This document shows, one piece after another, positions 1 to 13,400 of a stretch of 64,000 bases of DNA. Position 1 is the stretch's first letter; each line of letters starts with the position of its first letter. The notes beneath the pieces are model-generated. The model did no database searches. It saw nothing but the letters and a program-made list of their open reading frames with translations, and had not been told where the DNA came from. Source of the stretch: Panonychus citri (Eukaryota; Arthropoda; Arachnida; Trombidiformes; Tetranychidae); NCBI RefSeq assembly GCF_014898815.1, contig NW_026515520.1, forward strand, positions 62,001 through 126,000. Reading direction: 5' to 3'. The translations under genes and the position numbers were made by a program.

Positions 1-3000
1 TAAAAAGAGACAAAATGATCAGAAACATCAACAATTGATGATTATAATTAAGATGATCATGTTGAATGATCAACTTGATGATACTAATTAACTTTGACAG
101 TAAACGTTTGATTTTGAAAACAATTAACTTTTCAACTCGAGTAACAACAAAACTTTTGTTTACTTTTGTCAAAATCCTTTGGGTTTAATTTATATAATTA
201 ATTTGCTCATTTTGATCACAATTAACTTATCACAATTGCTTAATTTACTTCATTAAATTGTATTCAATTTCAATGAGAAAGAAACTTTTTAATTGTGGAT
301 AAATTTGTCCACAATTAATCAATTGATTGTTTATTTGATTGGCTTCTCATTTGATTTGAGTTTAATGATTTTATTTTCAAGGTAATTGTATTAATAAATT
401 TGATTGCTTGATAGACAATTGAATTGATTAACTTGATTATCTAATGTAATTTGATTATGATATTGTTGATTGTTGATCGGAATCTATTAAAAGTTAATTC
501 AAACCATTAAAAATATAATAGTTTGTATCTTTTTAATATTAAATTGTCATCGTTACTTTGATTGTCAATATCAAATCAGTTAATTTTTTTGTATCAATCT
601 GTAGTAATCAGCTTAATAGTTTATTGTAACAGTTATAATTAACTTTTAATATTTACCAATTTATTTAATAAATCAGATTATTGGATTAAATTGTAATTAA
701 TGAACATAATTTAACACCAATGCTTAATATTATTGACATTATCGGATATTCAATCTTAATTGTTAATCCTCATGGTTATTAGTTTCATGTTGGTGGTTGA
801 TTATCATAAATCATTAGAGATTTAATTTGTATTAATAAATCACTATTATCATGTGTATATGATTTACAATTAACGGTAAGAATTAAAATTTAATCATCGA
901 TAATATGATTTAATTGAGTTTCCGGTTTAAATTGTAAACTCAATCATCTAACTATTGGTAAATTTCAACCCTGAACCTTTTGAAAAGTTAATTGTAATCA
1001 CATTATCCCAAAACCTTTTTGATTGTTAATTTGAATTAGTCTTAATTGTAGATATTTGAACATGTTTGACTTAAATGTAATCCAACAATTAACAGTTAAT
1101 TTCAGGAAACATTTATTAATGATAAAGTATCAGAATAATTTTTAAATTGTTCCATTTGATTTTTTTCTGCTTCCAATTGATTGTTAAATTTTTCTGGTTT
1201 ATTGTAATTAGTTGATGAGTGTAAAAAAACAACCAATTGAAATCTAAATGTCACTTAATTGTTGGATTAACATTTTAAACAATCATCATTAGCTAACCAC
1301 AAATTAGATCCTAATATTTTTTTTTATTACGGAACATTAAAAAACAATTAAATGATTGAGTAGACAATTAACTTGATTATGACAAGTAAATTTAATTTAC
1401 TTCCATCAATCAAATTGTATCAATTTTATATAAATTAACCTGCTAATTGCTAAGTAAATTTACATGGAGAAACTTTCATGAGACATTATTTAATTAACTG
1501 ATTATTTATGTACAATTAGTTAATTGTTAATAATTTATATTGTTTTCCTTTTCCACATTTGGTTAATTTGCTTGAGGGGAAAATAAAAGACTCGATGTAT
1601 CAACATTTAATTGTTATTATAATTGAGAAAAAAAGGAAAATGTTTTCATTGGAAAATCTAATCATTGATTAATTGATTTAATTCCTTTAATTGATTTTTA
1701 TTATCAGAATTAATCAGTAATTGGTGAGAAAGATTCCCATTCAGAACTTTCCTCAATCGTTGATCAATATTGTTCAGATTAATTCCGATGGTTCAAACAG
1801 TTTAATCTAATCCTTTTCTTTAATTGTTATCGTTGATTTGATTAATCAGCAGAAAATTACTCTTTCTCTCTCTGCTAATTGTTCATTGATTCAAAGAATC
1901 AATGATAAACTAATTGAGATAATTTAACATCAAATCAAGTGATTTACCTAACAATCAATTAAGAATCTTATTTAAAGATCAATGTAATAGTTAATTGACA
2001 ATTTTCAACAATTAATATTAATATTAATTGACATTCTGTAAACATTAAAAACTGAATCTTGAAATTTGTATTAATCAAATTTACACTCGAGTGATTTGAA
2101 CATAATTTTTCATTCAAACAATTTGATTAATTGTAACATGAAAAAAAATATGTTATATGATTTAAAAGTTTTCATTATCAAAAATTTGATTAATAATTAA
2201 GTTTTTGACAATTAGTCTTTTCTGATTCATTCATTCATGATTATCATGTCATCCATAATCAACCAAAAGATAACATTGATTGTCCAAAACAATGGAAACT
2301 AAATTATAAAGAAACAAAAAACTGTTAATTATTTGAGCATCAATAATGTTTTTCACTTAGAGTTAATTGTTATTACAATTTCTATTCAATTTCTGTTATT
2401 AATTATGATTAATTGGCGATATTTGTATATAATTAAACTATTAGGGTAAACTCACAATTTAAACTTGATTATTTTCAAGTTGGGATACTTGATAATCCCA
2501 AGAATTATTTGATTGACTAGTTAATAGTTGATTATTTAATCAAAATATTAAATCAACTATTGGACTACCTTTGATTAAATTACTTTTGAAATTGTTGATT
2601 ATCTAGTGTCAGTTTTGTTTTCTTGAAAAAGGATTAGTTAAACTGTTTCTTGATTGTGAATAGTGTTTCATTAAATTGATTTAATCAATTGTAAAAATTG
2701 GCGACAGGATGAAATCATCAAAGTGATTAAGTTTCCGGAGATTAATCTGAATTGTAATCGGTGGAAATTGATGATTAACAACAAGTAATGAGTCAATTGT
2801 TGTCATTCCGTATAAACTAAATTGTAAAATATTTAGTCGGAAAATATGTCAATTAATGAGGTATTTTCATTAATCCACAAGCAAATTGAGTAATTGATTG
2901 ATTAGGTTGATTTAGAAAGTAACTAAACAACAATTACAATTAAAGTGTAAACGGTGCCATCTATTGATTGAAATTCTGAATGTAATGAGTTAGTTTTTTT

Positions 3001-4237
3001 GTACTTCAAACAATTGATTGAATTACTTTTCAAGACAATTGAAAACACTTTCCTCTGATCAATTCAATAATTAATGTGATAGCTGGTTAACAGTAGCAGA
3101 TTCAAATTAATCGTCCTTGCTTTTCACTTGAATTAAATAAATTGTGAGTGATGGTAAAACTATCTCTTGATAGGATATGATCAAAATTGAGCGACATTTT
3201 AAAATGCAAGGTACGAATCAGCAATCAGATAGATAATTGCAAGTAGATTTCCTGTTTGGCAATTTTTACAATTAAAACCAAAGGAAATTTGCCAATAATC
3301 ATAATCAACTGATTCCAAATTGATGGTAAATCGTGAATCCCCTTGGAAAATGTTCAAACAACAAGCCCTTCAAGTGATGGAAAAAGTCACCATATCATCT
3401 GAATAATAAGAGGAAAAAAAGACAAAGAATATAAGAGAGAGAATGAGATCATGTTAACATCATATTAGATTAAAAACTATTAAGAAACAATCAATTAAAT
3501 ACATAAAACTCACCGTAATCATGATCAATAAGATCAACAATATGAAGAGATGGCAATTGGGATAAAGATACTTAAGAGATGATGATAGGCAAAGAGATCA
3601 CTTGATTAGTTTAGATGAGAAAAAAATTAGATAATAATTTGAGTTTTATTCTTAACCAAAGCCAGAGAAAGGGCACACCTATTGATCCAGTTGATTGGAA
3701 ATAATTAATAAATTGAAAAGAAAAGAAAACAAATTCAGATTAACCAACGATGATTAACAGTTAAAGAGAAAAAATTGAATAAAATCAAAAAAAGAATAGA
3801 AAATGATAAGTGTGATTTTTAGCGAAAAGAGGGAAAAGAAAAAAGGGAAAAGAAAAAAAGAGAGAGAAAAAGAGAGAAGAAAATTGTAAACAAACTGATT
3901 CTGTTTACCGCCGAGTTCAATTGCCATTTATTTCTTGTTATTAAATAAATTAATCTTCTCTTAATTGTTGCTCATTTTAATTCTAATTAATGTTACTTAT
4001 TAATGTTGTTAAATCTTCTCGCTTTTGGATAGTATATTTTTCTTCGCCTCGTATTGGAATTAAACTCTCTCTTCTTTCTCTGATTTTCTTTTCCATCTGA
4101 GATTCTCTGTGTTTATCTTTTCACTTTTTTTTCTTCTTCTTTTTCTCCATTGTTGTTATTATTGTTCTTTGTTTTTGTTTATCTCTTTTTTTTCTCTTCT
4201 TCTCTTCTTTGTCTTCCTCTCTTCTTCTGTAAAATAC
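1..4237. other. gene-free AT-rich flank and F-box gene leader
   Basis: No coding sequence, RNA gene or mobile element is convincing here. The stretch is dominated by AATTGATTAA-like words. From about 3780 to 3890 it becomes purine-rich, and from about 4060 to 4230 strongly pyrimidine-rich, just before the F-box start codon; this is probably promoter and 5' untranslated leader. The hydrophobic reading that precedes the F-box ORF in the same frame comes from this pyrimidine tract and is probably not protein. A CTCF-like word lies at 2955-2967 (see findings). Confidence 0.6.
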
Positions 4238-7200
4238 ATGAAAACAAGGATGGAAAAAACTCTTACCATGGATAATTTACCTGTTCTTGTTTTAGAAAAG
4301 ATATTTTCTTACTTAAGTTTACCCGATAAATTGAATTGTCTAACAATTTCTAAATCATGGATGAACCTTACAGCTTCAATACTTGATCGACAAAGTATCC
4401 TTAATATAACCTCATCTTCATCTTGTTCATCTTCATCTTCGTCAACTTCATCTTCTGCCTTTTCATCATTCTCTGGTTTCCCATCGACTTCATGTTGTCT
4501 CGATGATTATCATCAACCAAATCGAACTGATATTGTCTCATTGAGATCTCATTGTGATCCAAGTTCAATTGTTAATTTAACCAAATGGTGTTCCAATTTA
4601 ACTGTTATCCGTATAGATGATTATGATTGTTGGTCATCAAATTTAAATGGTAAAGGTGGTTGGCTTGGTATTTTATCATCTCTCATCTCTAACATAAATC
4701 ACCTTAAATGTTTACATTTACCTCATTTCAGTGATTCTTTGGCGGTTGAAAAATGTTTACAATTAATTGTCGATTCTCATTCCCAATCATTAAGACATTT
4801 ATCAATCAATGATAATATTAGTGAGAAGACTCTTAATTTAATAAGTAAACGATTGATTAACCTTCAATTCCTTGGTATCTATGGACAGGTCGTTCAATGT
4901 CAAGGTAAGGTTATCCAGTGAAAAGTAATAATAATAATCAACAATCAGTTGATTTTAAATATCCTCTCAAATGATCATCATCATACTCATATAATTAGAC
5001 CAAGAATTATATACACACAATTACAAAACGAAGCCTAGAATATAATTTTTTTTTTCATTACAAGAAAAAAAAAGTAAACCAATCGATATAAAAATAGTAC
5101 AAGATAATAAAATTTTCATCTTGATAATTTATCATCAGTTTGAACCAGAATTTAGGTCTTATCCTCCTTCCAGTCACTTTTCATGATACAAATTTGCAAA
5201 GTAATATTTTAAATCTCTCCTTTGAAAACGAATGAAAATCAATTGGAATTCTTGATTTTCCAATATTCGTTACCAATATAGTTGATATAATATAATATAT
5301 TTGAGAACAATTTACCTTAATCAATTTACTTTTATTTTAATCATCAACATCATGCAAACAGAGATAGAGAGTAACGATAAGAATTTCCAACTTTCTCTGT
5401 TCTCATTTTTTTCCCCATGAAGTTCATCCAATTGTTTCTGTTGCCTTCTCTTTAAATATTATCAACCAATATCTCTCAGCACAATTATTGATTATCTTAT
5501 CAATTGTTATTGTCTTTGAATGCAAATGAACATGATGATGATGATGATGATGAATGATTATTATTATTATTTCTTATGAAACCTTGTCGTGTGTCTAACA
5601 ATTGACATTATCAGTATATTGTTTTAATCTTTGCAACAATTTTTACCTTGATGGATCAGATTATCTCTTCCAATTGATTTCATAATAATCATGATTAACA
5701 TGATGATGATCACCATAGTCAACGCCCTATTCACATCACCTCATTCGATGTGACATTGAATTTCCATCTATATGATTTATCTCAGAAAGAAAACTCAACA
5801 ACGACAAAGAACAACAATAACAACAACAACAAAACGAAAATTTCATCGAAAAATTTTTCATTCATCTTTATTATTTTTTTTATCTCTTTTTTTTTTACTC
5901 ATATGAATCAAATATATTTACGTTCTTAACATGATAACTCAATGGAACGGAAATTATATTTTTCTACTTGCTCATTTAATAGATGTAAAAATTGATACGA
6001 TCATTGTGATGATGGTTGAGTCAACAATTTGGAGGTTAAATTTGACCAATTTAATTACAATGAAATTGCTCATCTTAATCACTTCGTTACTATTGTTATG
6101 TATCAACGAAACTCAGGAAACCGAGGAAATTAAAACCTTGGAATCTTGTGAATAAGTTGAGTGTTTTAATCGTAGCTATTAAAAGTAATAACTAATATCA
6201 TCAATTCTGTTTGAAGGTTGACACAGATTATTTCTCATCAGTGATCAATACAATTAATTAATTGTAACCTTATTAACTAATTGCGAAACTAGTTTGTCAA
6301 CTAAATTAAACTTTCTCTTTTTTTTGTTTTCCCTAATATTTACTTTGTTTTTATGTTACATACAAAACTTACACTTTTCCAACTAAATTAATCACATTAC
6401 AAGTAATCAAAGTAATACAATTAACTGATTTTATATTAATTGTATTATTATTATTATTATTTAATTTTCCAATTGACCCTTTTCAATTTATTGATTTACA
6501 TACTGTTCATTGATTAACTTTATATTCATTAATCATCTGATGAGTAAATAGTATTAATTGTAAATAACATGAAAAAGGTAAACGTAACAATCAACTTGAT
6601 TGTTACTTGTTAATTGTTATAATACAATCAGAGAAAGTGATCAAATGATTGAGTTAACAATTTGTTTGAATATCGTTGGAATAGCGGGAAATTTCAATTG
6701 ACCTTGTCAAGATCAAAGGGTGTGTCAGGTTGTATTTTAATTGTTATTAACTTTCAATATTTACAGTTATCAATTAAATCATCATGATATTAATCATTTT
6801 TCACTTTCATTTGTGTTGATTAATTTTGTATTTGTATTAATATTAATATTATTATTATTGATTTTGTTTTTATGGTTAATTGTATTTGTAATCATTGAAT
6901 TAACTTTTATTTTGGATTTTTTTTCTGCTTCTCTTCACAATTTAGTTAATCAATCTTCATCTAATTGATTTACTTGTAAGTGTTAACTTAACTAACTGAT
7001 TTCAATGATATCAAACTTTGGGTCAGTTTGTTGTTGGATGAGTTTTCCAATTAAACCTTTAAAGTTTTTGATTGGTATCATTATGATTAAGAAACGATTT
7101 GATCATGGTGATGATAATTACGATTAAGATGATCAGGATAATGATGAAATTGATGATGGCCTTAAGCCTTCAACTTTGTTGATTTCATGCTGTTCGTCTA

Positions 7201-9018
7201 TTGAATCATGTTGATCTAGGTCGATGTCTCACCTCAATTAACATTAAATTGTTGTTGATTGTTGAAGAGAGAAAGTGCTAATCGTTATTAACCAGTTGAT
7301 TATGTTAATTTAAATTCAGTTGATTCAATTTTTTGCTCTCTCTCTCTCTCTCTCTCTTGTTTTATATGCGGAAAGTTTTGTCGAAAAGAAAAAAGTTAAA
7401 TTAGACCGTTCATTTGTTCATTTGTTCAAAGTTTAATGTTAATTGTTGTTAGTTAATTGTAAATGATCATTTTCAACCTTGATTTGTGATGGAATCAGTG
7501 TTTACCGATTAATATCATGATATTTAATTTGTTATTCTGTTGTTTTCATGATCTGACAATTTTGATTCTGCTTATGGGCTTTTGGTCATTAAAGCCATTT
7601 CAAGGTTAACCAGATTTTATTTAAGAAAAACGGTTAATTAGTTAATTGATTTTAATCAATTTTCTCACTTTTCCCATTGATTGAATTTTACAGAAAAAAA
7701 ATGATTTACCTTGATAGAAATTAATTTCATCTACACTTGATAATTGTCATTAAAAACTTAATGATGATGATGATGATCAGATATTGAAAACGTGATGCTT
7801 TTAATTGCAATCAAGTTTATGATGATTACGATTAAATTGTTGAAAAAAGTTTTCAATCAATGATTGATTTGTTTTTGGAAAAACAAAACGATTACTTAAA
7901 AATAACAATTAACTGATTCAATTATAATCATTTAATATGTATTAATACATTTTATATCAATGTCTCTGTATATATGAATTGAGTTAATTGTTTCAAATTA
8001 ATAATGATGATAAATTCAGTGTATCTAATCAGTCAATATGTTTACAATTAATTTGCCAATGTTGACTATTGATGGATATTGAAGGAAATTTTTGATTGTT
8101 GGAGAAATCTAGAAACTCAATTGATTAACTAATCTTCTGTATAGTATTTTGTTTGCTTTGATGATTAATTAAACTTTTAATTGTATTTTGATTACAGGTT
8201 ATAATGATTGGCCCAATCAACTGGGAACTAAATTTAAAGGACTTCATTTAGACCTTGGATTTGATGACATAAGTAACTTTGCAATACTTTGTCCGCTTCT
8301 TAATCAACAATTAACCTGCGAGCGATTAACTCATCTACTATTAACAACCACAACAACCAATTTATTTCATCAGATTTGCAGTAAATTACCTAATCTGGAA
8401 AAATTGACAATCTTTTTATCCGATGAAACATTCAGATTACCTGAGACTCATGTTCTTAATCATCTTGATTCGTTAACATTATCCGTTTGTGTTCAAGAAA
8501 CATCATTTGGAAACGATGTTAGTTTAATTAATTTCTTGGCACCAATTAAGAATTTGCAAAATCTTTCGTTGACAAACTTTTATGTTCGTCGACACTTTTT
8601 CGAAAATCTAATCAACGTAACACCAAAGCTTAAAAGATTAGCTTTAAACGATGAATTTACTCAACGTCGACGACCCTTAATGGGAGATGATCTTCTTAAA
8701 TTAACTCGACTTCACAGTTTGACCCATTTAATTATGGAAGTTAAAGAGATTGACATTCGACAAAACCATGTAATCGGCCTATTAACCGCTCTGAAAGGTT
8801 CACTGGAACATCTTAAATTATCTCAATGTAAAAATCTAATGTTGGAAGAGGATTTTATCCGAAATGTTTACGATTTAACTTTACCTGGACCAGGAAGTGT
8901 CGCTAAATCACTTGATATAATCGCTGGTTACATAAGAGACAAAAGTTTAGAATCTAGTCAACAAACTAATATACAATATAGTTCATTTGGAATTCGCCTT
9001 TTGTTGAATAGAAAATAA
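4238..9018 (+). CDS. F-box / leucine-rich-repeat protein (two exons)
   Basis: Two exons, 4238-4904 and 8198-9018, give 495 residues. The donor is CAAG|GTAAGG and the acceptor ATTACAG|GTTAT; phases match (1 then 2) and the frame is open throughout. Residues about 12-55 form an F-box (LPVLVLEKIFSYLSLPDKLN..SKSWMNL). Then comes a serine-rich linker, followed by irregular leucine-rich repeats in exon 2 (for example LEKLTIFLSDETF, LDSLTLSV, LQNLSLTNF, LKRLALND). Proteins with this layout are usually substrate receptors of SCF ubiquitin ligases: the F-box binds Skp1 and the repeats bind the target. I chose the first ATG after the pyrimidine-rich leader; ATGs at 4250 and 4268 are also possible. The specific family member is not recognised. 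The 3.3 kb intron is long for this window. Confidence 0.8.
4905..8197 (+). other. intron of the F-box gene
   Basis: A 3.3 kb GT-AG intron of low-complexity AT-rich sequence. It holds a (CT)n run at about 7335-7357 and GAT/TGA triplet runs near 5535 and 7760. Short ORFs at 5931-6155 and 6741-6968 have biased, hydrophobic or low-complexity translations and no recognisable domain. I see no nested gene. Confidence 0.55.
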
Positions 9019-10312
9019 TTTATTTTCACCAATTAACTTAATTGCAAAGCAATAACAATCATCTTTGTTATCATGATAATCTTGAGGAAACAAAAAGTGC
9101 AACTTGAAGAGTAACCAATTCAGTTAAACGTCATAACTATTAATACATTGAACCGACTCGAAGTGCCTTGGAAAATTAAGACACTGATCAACTAATAAAC
9201 GATTGATTAATGTTCAAAATCAAAGTAATCATTGAATGAAACTCTTAAAGTTTTAATTGTTGCAACTAAAAAACTGACGTGATCATCAAAATTATATGAT
9301 AATTATCAATCTGTTTGCATTTTTATGTTTATTTTTCTTGAATCAATTTTTGTTTTACTTATGTTAAATTACCATGTTTTCAAATTGTTAATATCATAAA
9401 CTAATTAATTGTTAGCTAAATTAACTTAGTTGCTTCAAACTATTATCGCCTATTAAAAGCAATAATTGTTATTCACTTGATTCATGTGAGCATTTTTTGT
9501 CATTTGGGTGAAAATATGAATTAGTTACAAATGGAAAAGTTGATTTTTATAAGACAGTTTATTTATCGTCATAATTAATTGTTGACCGATTGGATTAGAA
9601 AAATTTACTAACTATAATTTAACAAAGGCCTTTACTTGTTGTTGGAAAAGCTTTTACAATTGTTGAATAATTGATTGGTTGAAATGACACAATTATGTGG
9701 GGATACAGTCGATCATCACAATTTGGTCCGTAATCTAATCTTCTAGCGACTTTTATTGCAACCAAAAAGGTGATCAAGATGATGATGAAGATGATGAAGA
9801 ATCTTGATTAGACAGCGAAGAGAATTTTTGATAGAAATGATGATTTAAGTGTACAAAATGGAAATGATGATAAAATTGGGATTCATGGAAGGAGAGAGAG
9901 AGAGAGATTAGTGAAAATGAGTTTCCAAAGTAGTAAATCTATTGATCATCCATTTTATAGAGAAAAATTTGAGAAAGAAATGGGCAAAGAATAGCAAAAA
10001 AACAAACGAAATTATTAAATATGGTTTACATCAGATTAACCTCTTTTATGAGATGAATCAAATTCAATATGAAAATTTACAATAAACAAGCTTTCTTTGT
10101 ATTTTTCGCATCCTTCATAGCATAAGAAGTTAATGAGACCTTCAGTAGTATTTGATAAACATTTATAACAAGTAGTAAAATGAAGGTTAGCGGATGTGTC
10201 TCCTTTTCAATGAAGAAGATGATTATGAAAATGATTAAGATGATGATGAAATTGGTAGTTTTGATCTACTCTTAAAGATGAAGTGCTATCACGAGTTTTG
10301 TTTTAAACAGTG
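9019..10312. other. intergenic, between convergent F-box and MED12 3' ends
   Basis: No gene seen. The two flanking genes converge here, so this interval should hold both 3' untranslated regions. A short GA run lies near 9893-9910. I could not assign polyadenylation sites with confidence. Confidence 0.5.
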
Positions 10313-10392
10313 CTACCACTGCATATACGAATTCATTTGTCCTGGTTGGATGTATTGTTGCTGTGGATGATGTTGTGGTGGAGGTTGTTGTT

Positions 10393-10423
<31 letters not shown>

Positions 10424-13400
10424 AGCCATTGGAGGTCCTGGTTGACCTTGAGGATGATGTCCTGCTTGTGGATGTAATTGTTGCCTCATCACCGAGTTCA
10501 TCATTGCTGGATTTTGCTGATTCGGAGCTTGTGGAGGGTAACCTTGATTCATACCATGTCCGCCCATTTGTTGATCCATACCTTGCATTTGCATTGAATT
10601 GGAGTAAGTCATGTTTGGTGGTGGCCCTCCGTAGTTATTTTGAGGTTGATTGGGCATATGATGCATTTGATTTGGTGGCATATTAACATTTTGTGGAACC
10701 ATTTGATTAGTTGGAGCCATTTGTTGGTACATTTGATTGCTTTGCATTTGGTTTTGTTGTGCCATAGCCATTTGAGGTGGTGCTTGTGGAGGTGGTTGAG
10801 GTTGTCTGGCTCTCATTGGCCGTTGCATCATTATTTGGCCTCTTTGGAACATGTGTTGAGGTGGACCTTGATTTGGAGGAGGTCCACCAGTTGGACCCAT
10901 TGGTACAGACCCTGGAACTGGTCCAGGTACTACACCGGGAACCGTTACTGGGCCTGCGACTGAAACTGGACCTGGAACTGGACCTGATATTGGTACGGGA
11001 ACTGGTCCTTGATTTGGTATTGGACCACTGTTTTGAGGCATGTAACCTTGGTTCATATTGGGTGCTTGTGTTGGCTGTCGACTTTTTATTTGACTGTTTA
11101 ATATTGCCTTTGGTTTACTCATTGGTCTCTCATAACGATTAGATGTTGGTCCCATTGGACCTGGATGGAAGAACGATTGATTTTGTTGATGAGGTGGTCC
11201 AGGTGGAGGCTGTGGATGTTGTGGACCAGGTTGTTGTTGACTATGACTATACCATTGTTGTGGTGGTTGCGGTTGATGTTGAGGTGGACCAGGTTGAACG
11301 TAATTTTCATAACCACCGGTCATTCTCATTGGAGGAGTTTGTACATTTACAGGTACTAATGGAGGAGTCATAGAGTTTCCCACCACAACTGGACCAGTAG
11401 CGGCAGCGACAGCATTCTTGGGGGTTCTTTTCTTTCTAGTGGTCTTTGGTTTCTTCGCTGCAGTTGCACGTGGACTAGAAACCTCGACCGGAGTGTCTCT
11501 TTCTCGTTTTATTGGATCGTCAGGAATAGACATCGGTATTAGAGTAGGTTGAGGTGGAATGATTGGTGGAGGCACAACTGGTGGTTTGATATCGTTAAGT
11601 ATGGAAGGCGGAGGAACAGGTGAGGGTTCGGGAGCATCTTCAGGAGGTAACGGAGGATGTTCAAGGTAATAAGATGTCGGTTGCTTGAAAGAGTGAGTAT
11701 GCCAAGCAAGAACATTGTGATTCTCTTCACCTCTTAATGGTTTTCTTTCAATTCTAACAGCTCCAAACCAAGACCAACTAAGAGGACCAGGATTCTTATG
11801 ACCTTCTAGTAGATCCCAAGGTGACACTTTCTGCTTTTCAGCTACTTGTAAACCTTGCTTCTTGTCGATAGAATCGAATCCAGCAATTTTATTACCTTTG
11901 GTATCGATTAAACTGCCCATTGGTTCACATGTAATAACTTCACATTGTTGTTTACTAATAGGTAAAAGTTGTTTCAAAAGATCAACTCCAAGACCAACTT
12001 TATCGAAAGCAAACTCTTTCTTAAGTTTTTTGATAAGATTTTGATATTGTTTTCTTGTCTCCTCTCTGGATTCAGAAGTCTCTGAAGATTGAGTTGTATG
12101 TATCAACACAGCTAACATGTCTAAAACGGTGGTGAAAAGTTCATAACTTTGTTGTGTTTCAACAACTCCATTACTGATCAATTGTACGAATAAAACTGCC
12201 CAATCGTTAATGAGAGAAGTAGATTTTTGAATCATATCGAACATTCCACCAACTAGGCTCAACCTTAATTGTAATCCCTCTTGGATGTTTGTAACACGGA
12301 CTTTTGGATCATCTCTATCGTGAACAGCTTGTTGAAGTTGTGAGAATAAAGAATTGAGAAGACTTTCTCTTTGTTCATCTTTACCACGGAGGCACATGAG
12401 CACCAATGCTAAGAAAGGAGGATAACTTAGCAAAGAAGAGGGATTATTACCATTTCCAGAGCTATTACTTTTTTGCTGAGAGAAGCCTCGATCTTTATTC
12501 TTAGAATAGGAATATGAGTTTTGTGAGTTCGAAGCAGACATCCAATTACCAGATTCTAAAACATTAGCAGCAACTTTAAGTATTTTTCCTTGTACTGATG
12601 AAGGTAATTTAGATATTAAAGGTGATACCAGCCACACTCTTGTACTTTTACTTTGCCATTGTCCTTCATTGCCTTGTTTTTCACTTTTACCACTCTCATG
12701 ATTAAGGTTACTTTTAGAACTTTCTTCGCTCGATTGTTGGAAAAAATCTATGGTCGCTTTAGCCACCATATCCAGCCAGTTACCAACATCAGTTGGCGGT
12801 TTTGGTGTACAGCATTGTGCATACATTAATTGTAATTGAAGCCAAGATTGTCTAATTGTCCATTCGTCAAGATTTTGGAAAACTCTCGTGATTTGCTGTT
12901 TTGGTTCGAAGTCTTTGTCAACTGGTGTAGTAGATTTAGGGTTGCAAATCATTTGTAAAAGTTGCAACGCTTGTTCTGGAGTTAAACTGGGATCAAGGAA
13001 TACATCTTGCTTCGTAATTACATCAGGATCTCTAAGACATCGTTCTAATATCCATTCTTGACTACTAATCTGTCGGAGAACGTGTTTGGCAAATTCATTG
13101 AGACCTGCAGCCTCAACCACACTTTCTGTTTTTTCTTTAGTTTTATTACCAGTTAAACTGCTAAATTGAAGAAGCAAAAAAAAACGTGATTAGTTATGGA
13201 AAAAACATAAAATTAAGAATTGTGGTTAACTTACAGAAAATCATATTCGTTGTACTCTTCATCACCCATAAGCGAGGAGAATTCATTTAGATTAAGTTCT
13301 TTTGAGCTCGAGTTTTCAATCTTGATTTTATTCTCTCTATTTGCATCAATTGAGTCGCCTAAATTTGAAAAAAAAATCATTGATAATTAATGAGAAGAGT

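Noticed and set aside
10363..11373. Plus-strand ORFs over the MED12 C-terminus (for example 10363-10686, 10777-11142)
   Set aside because: They are complementary readings of the Pro/Gln-rich MED12 end; the Val/Leu/Trp-rich translations reflect that codon bias and have no domain.
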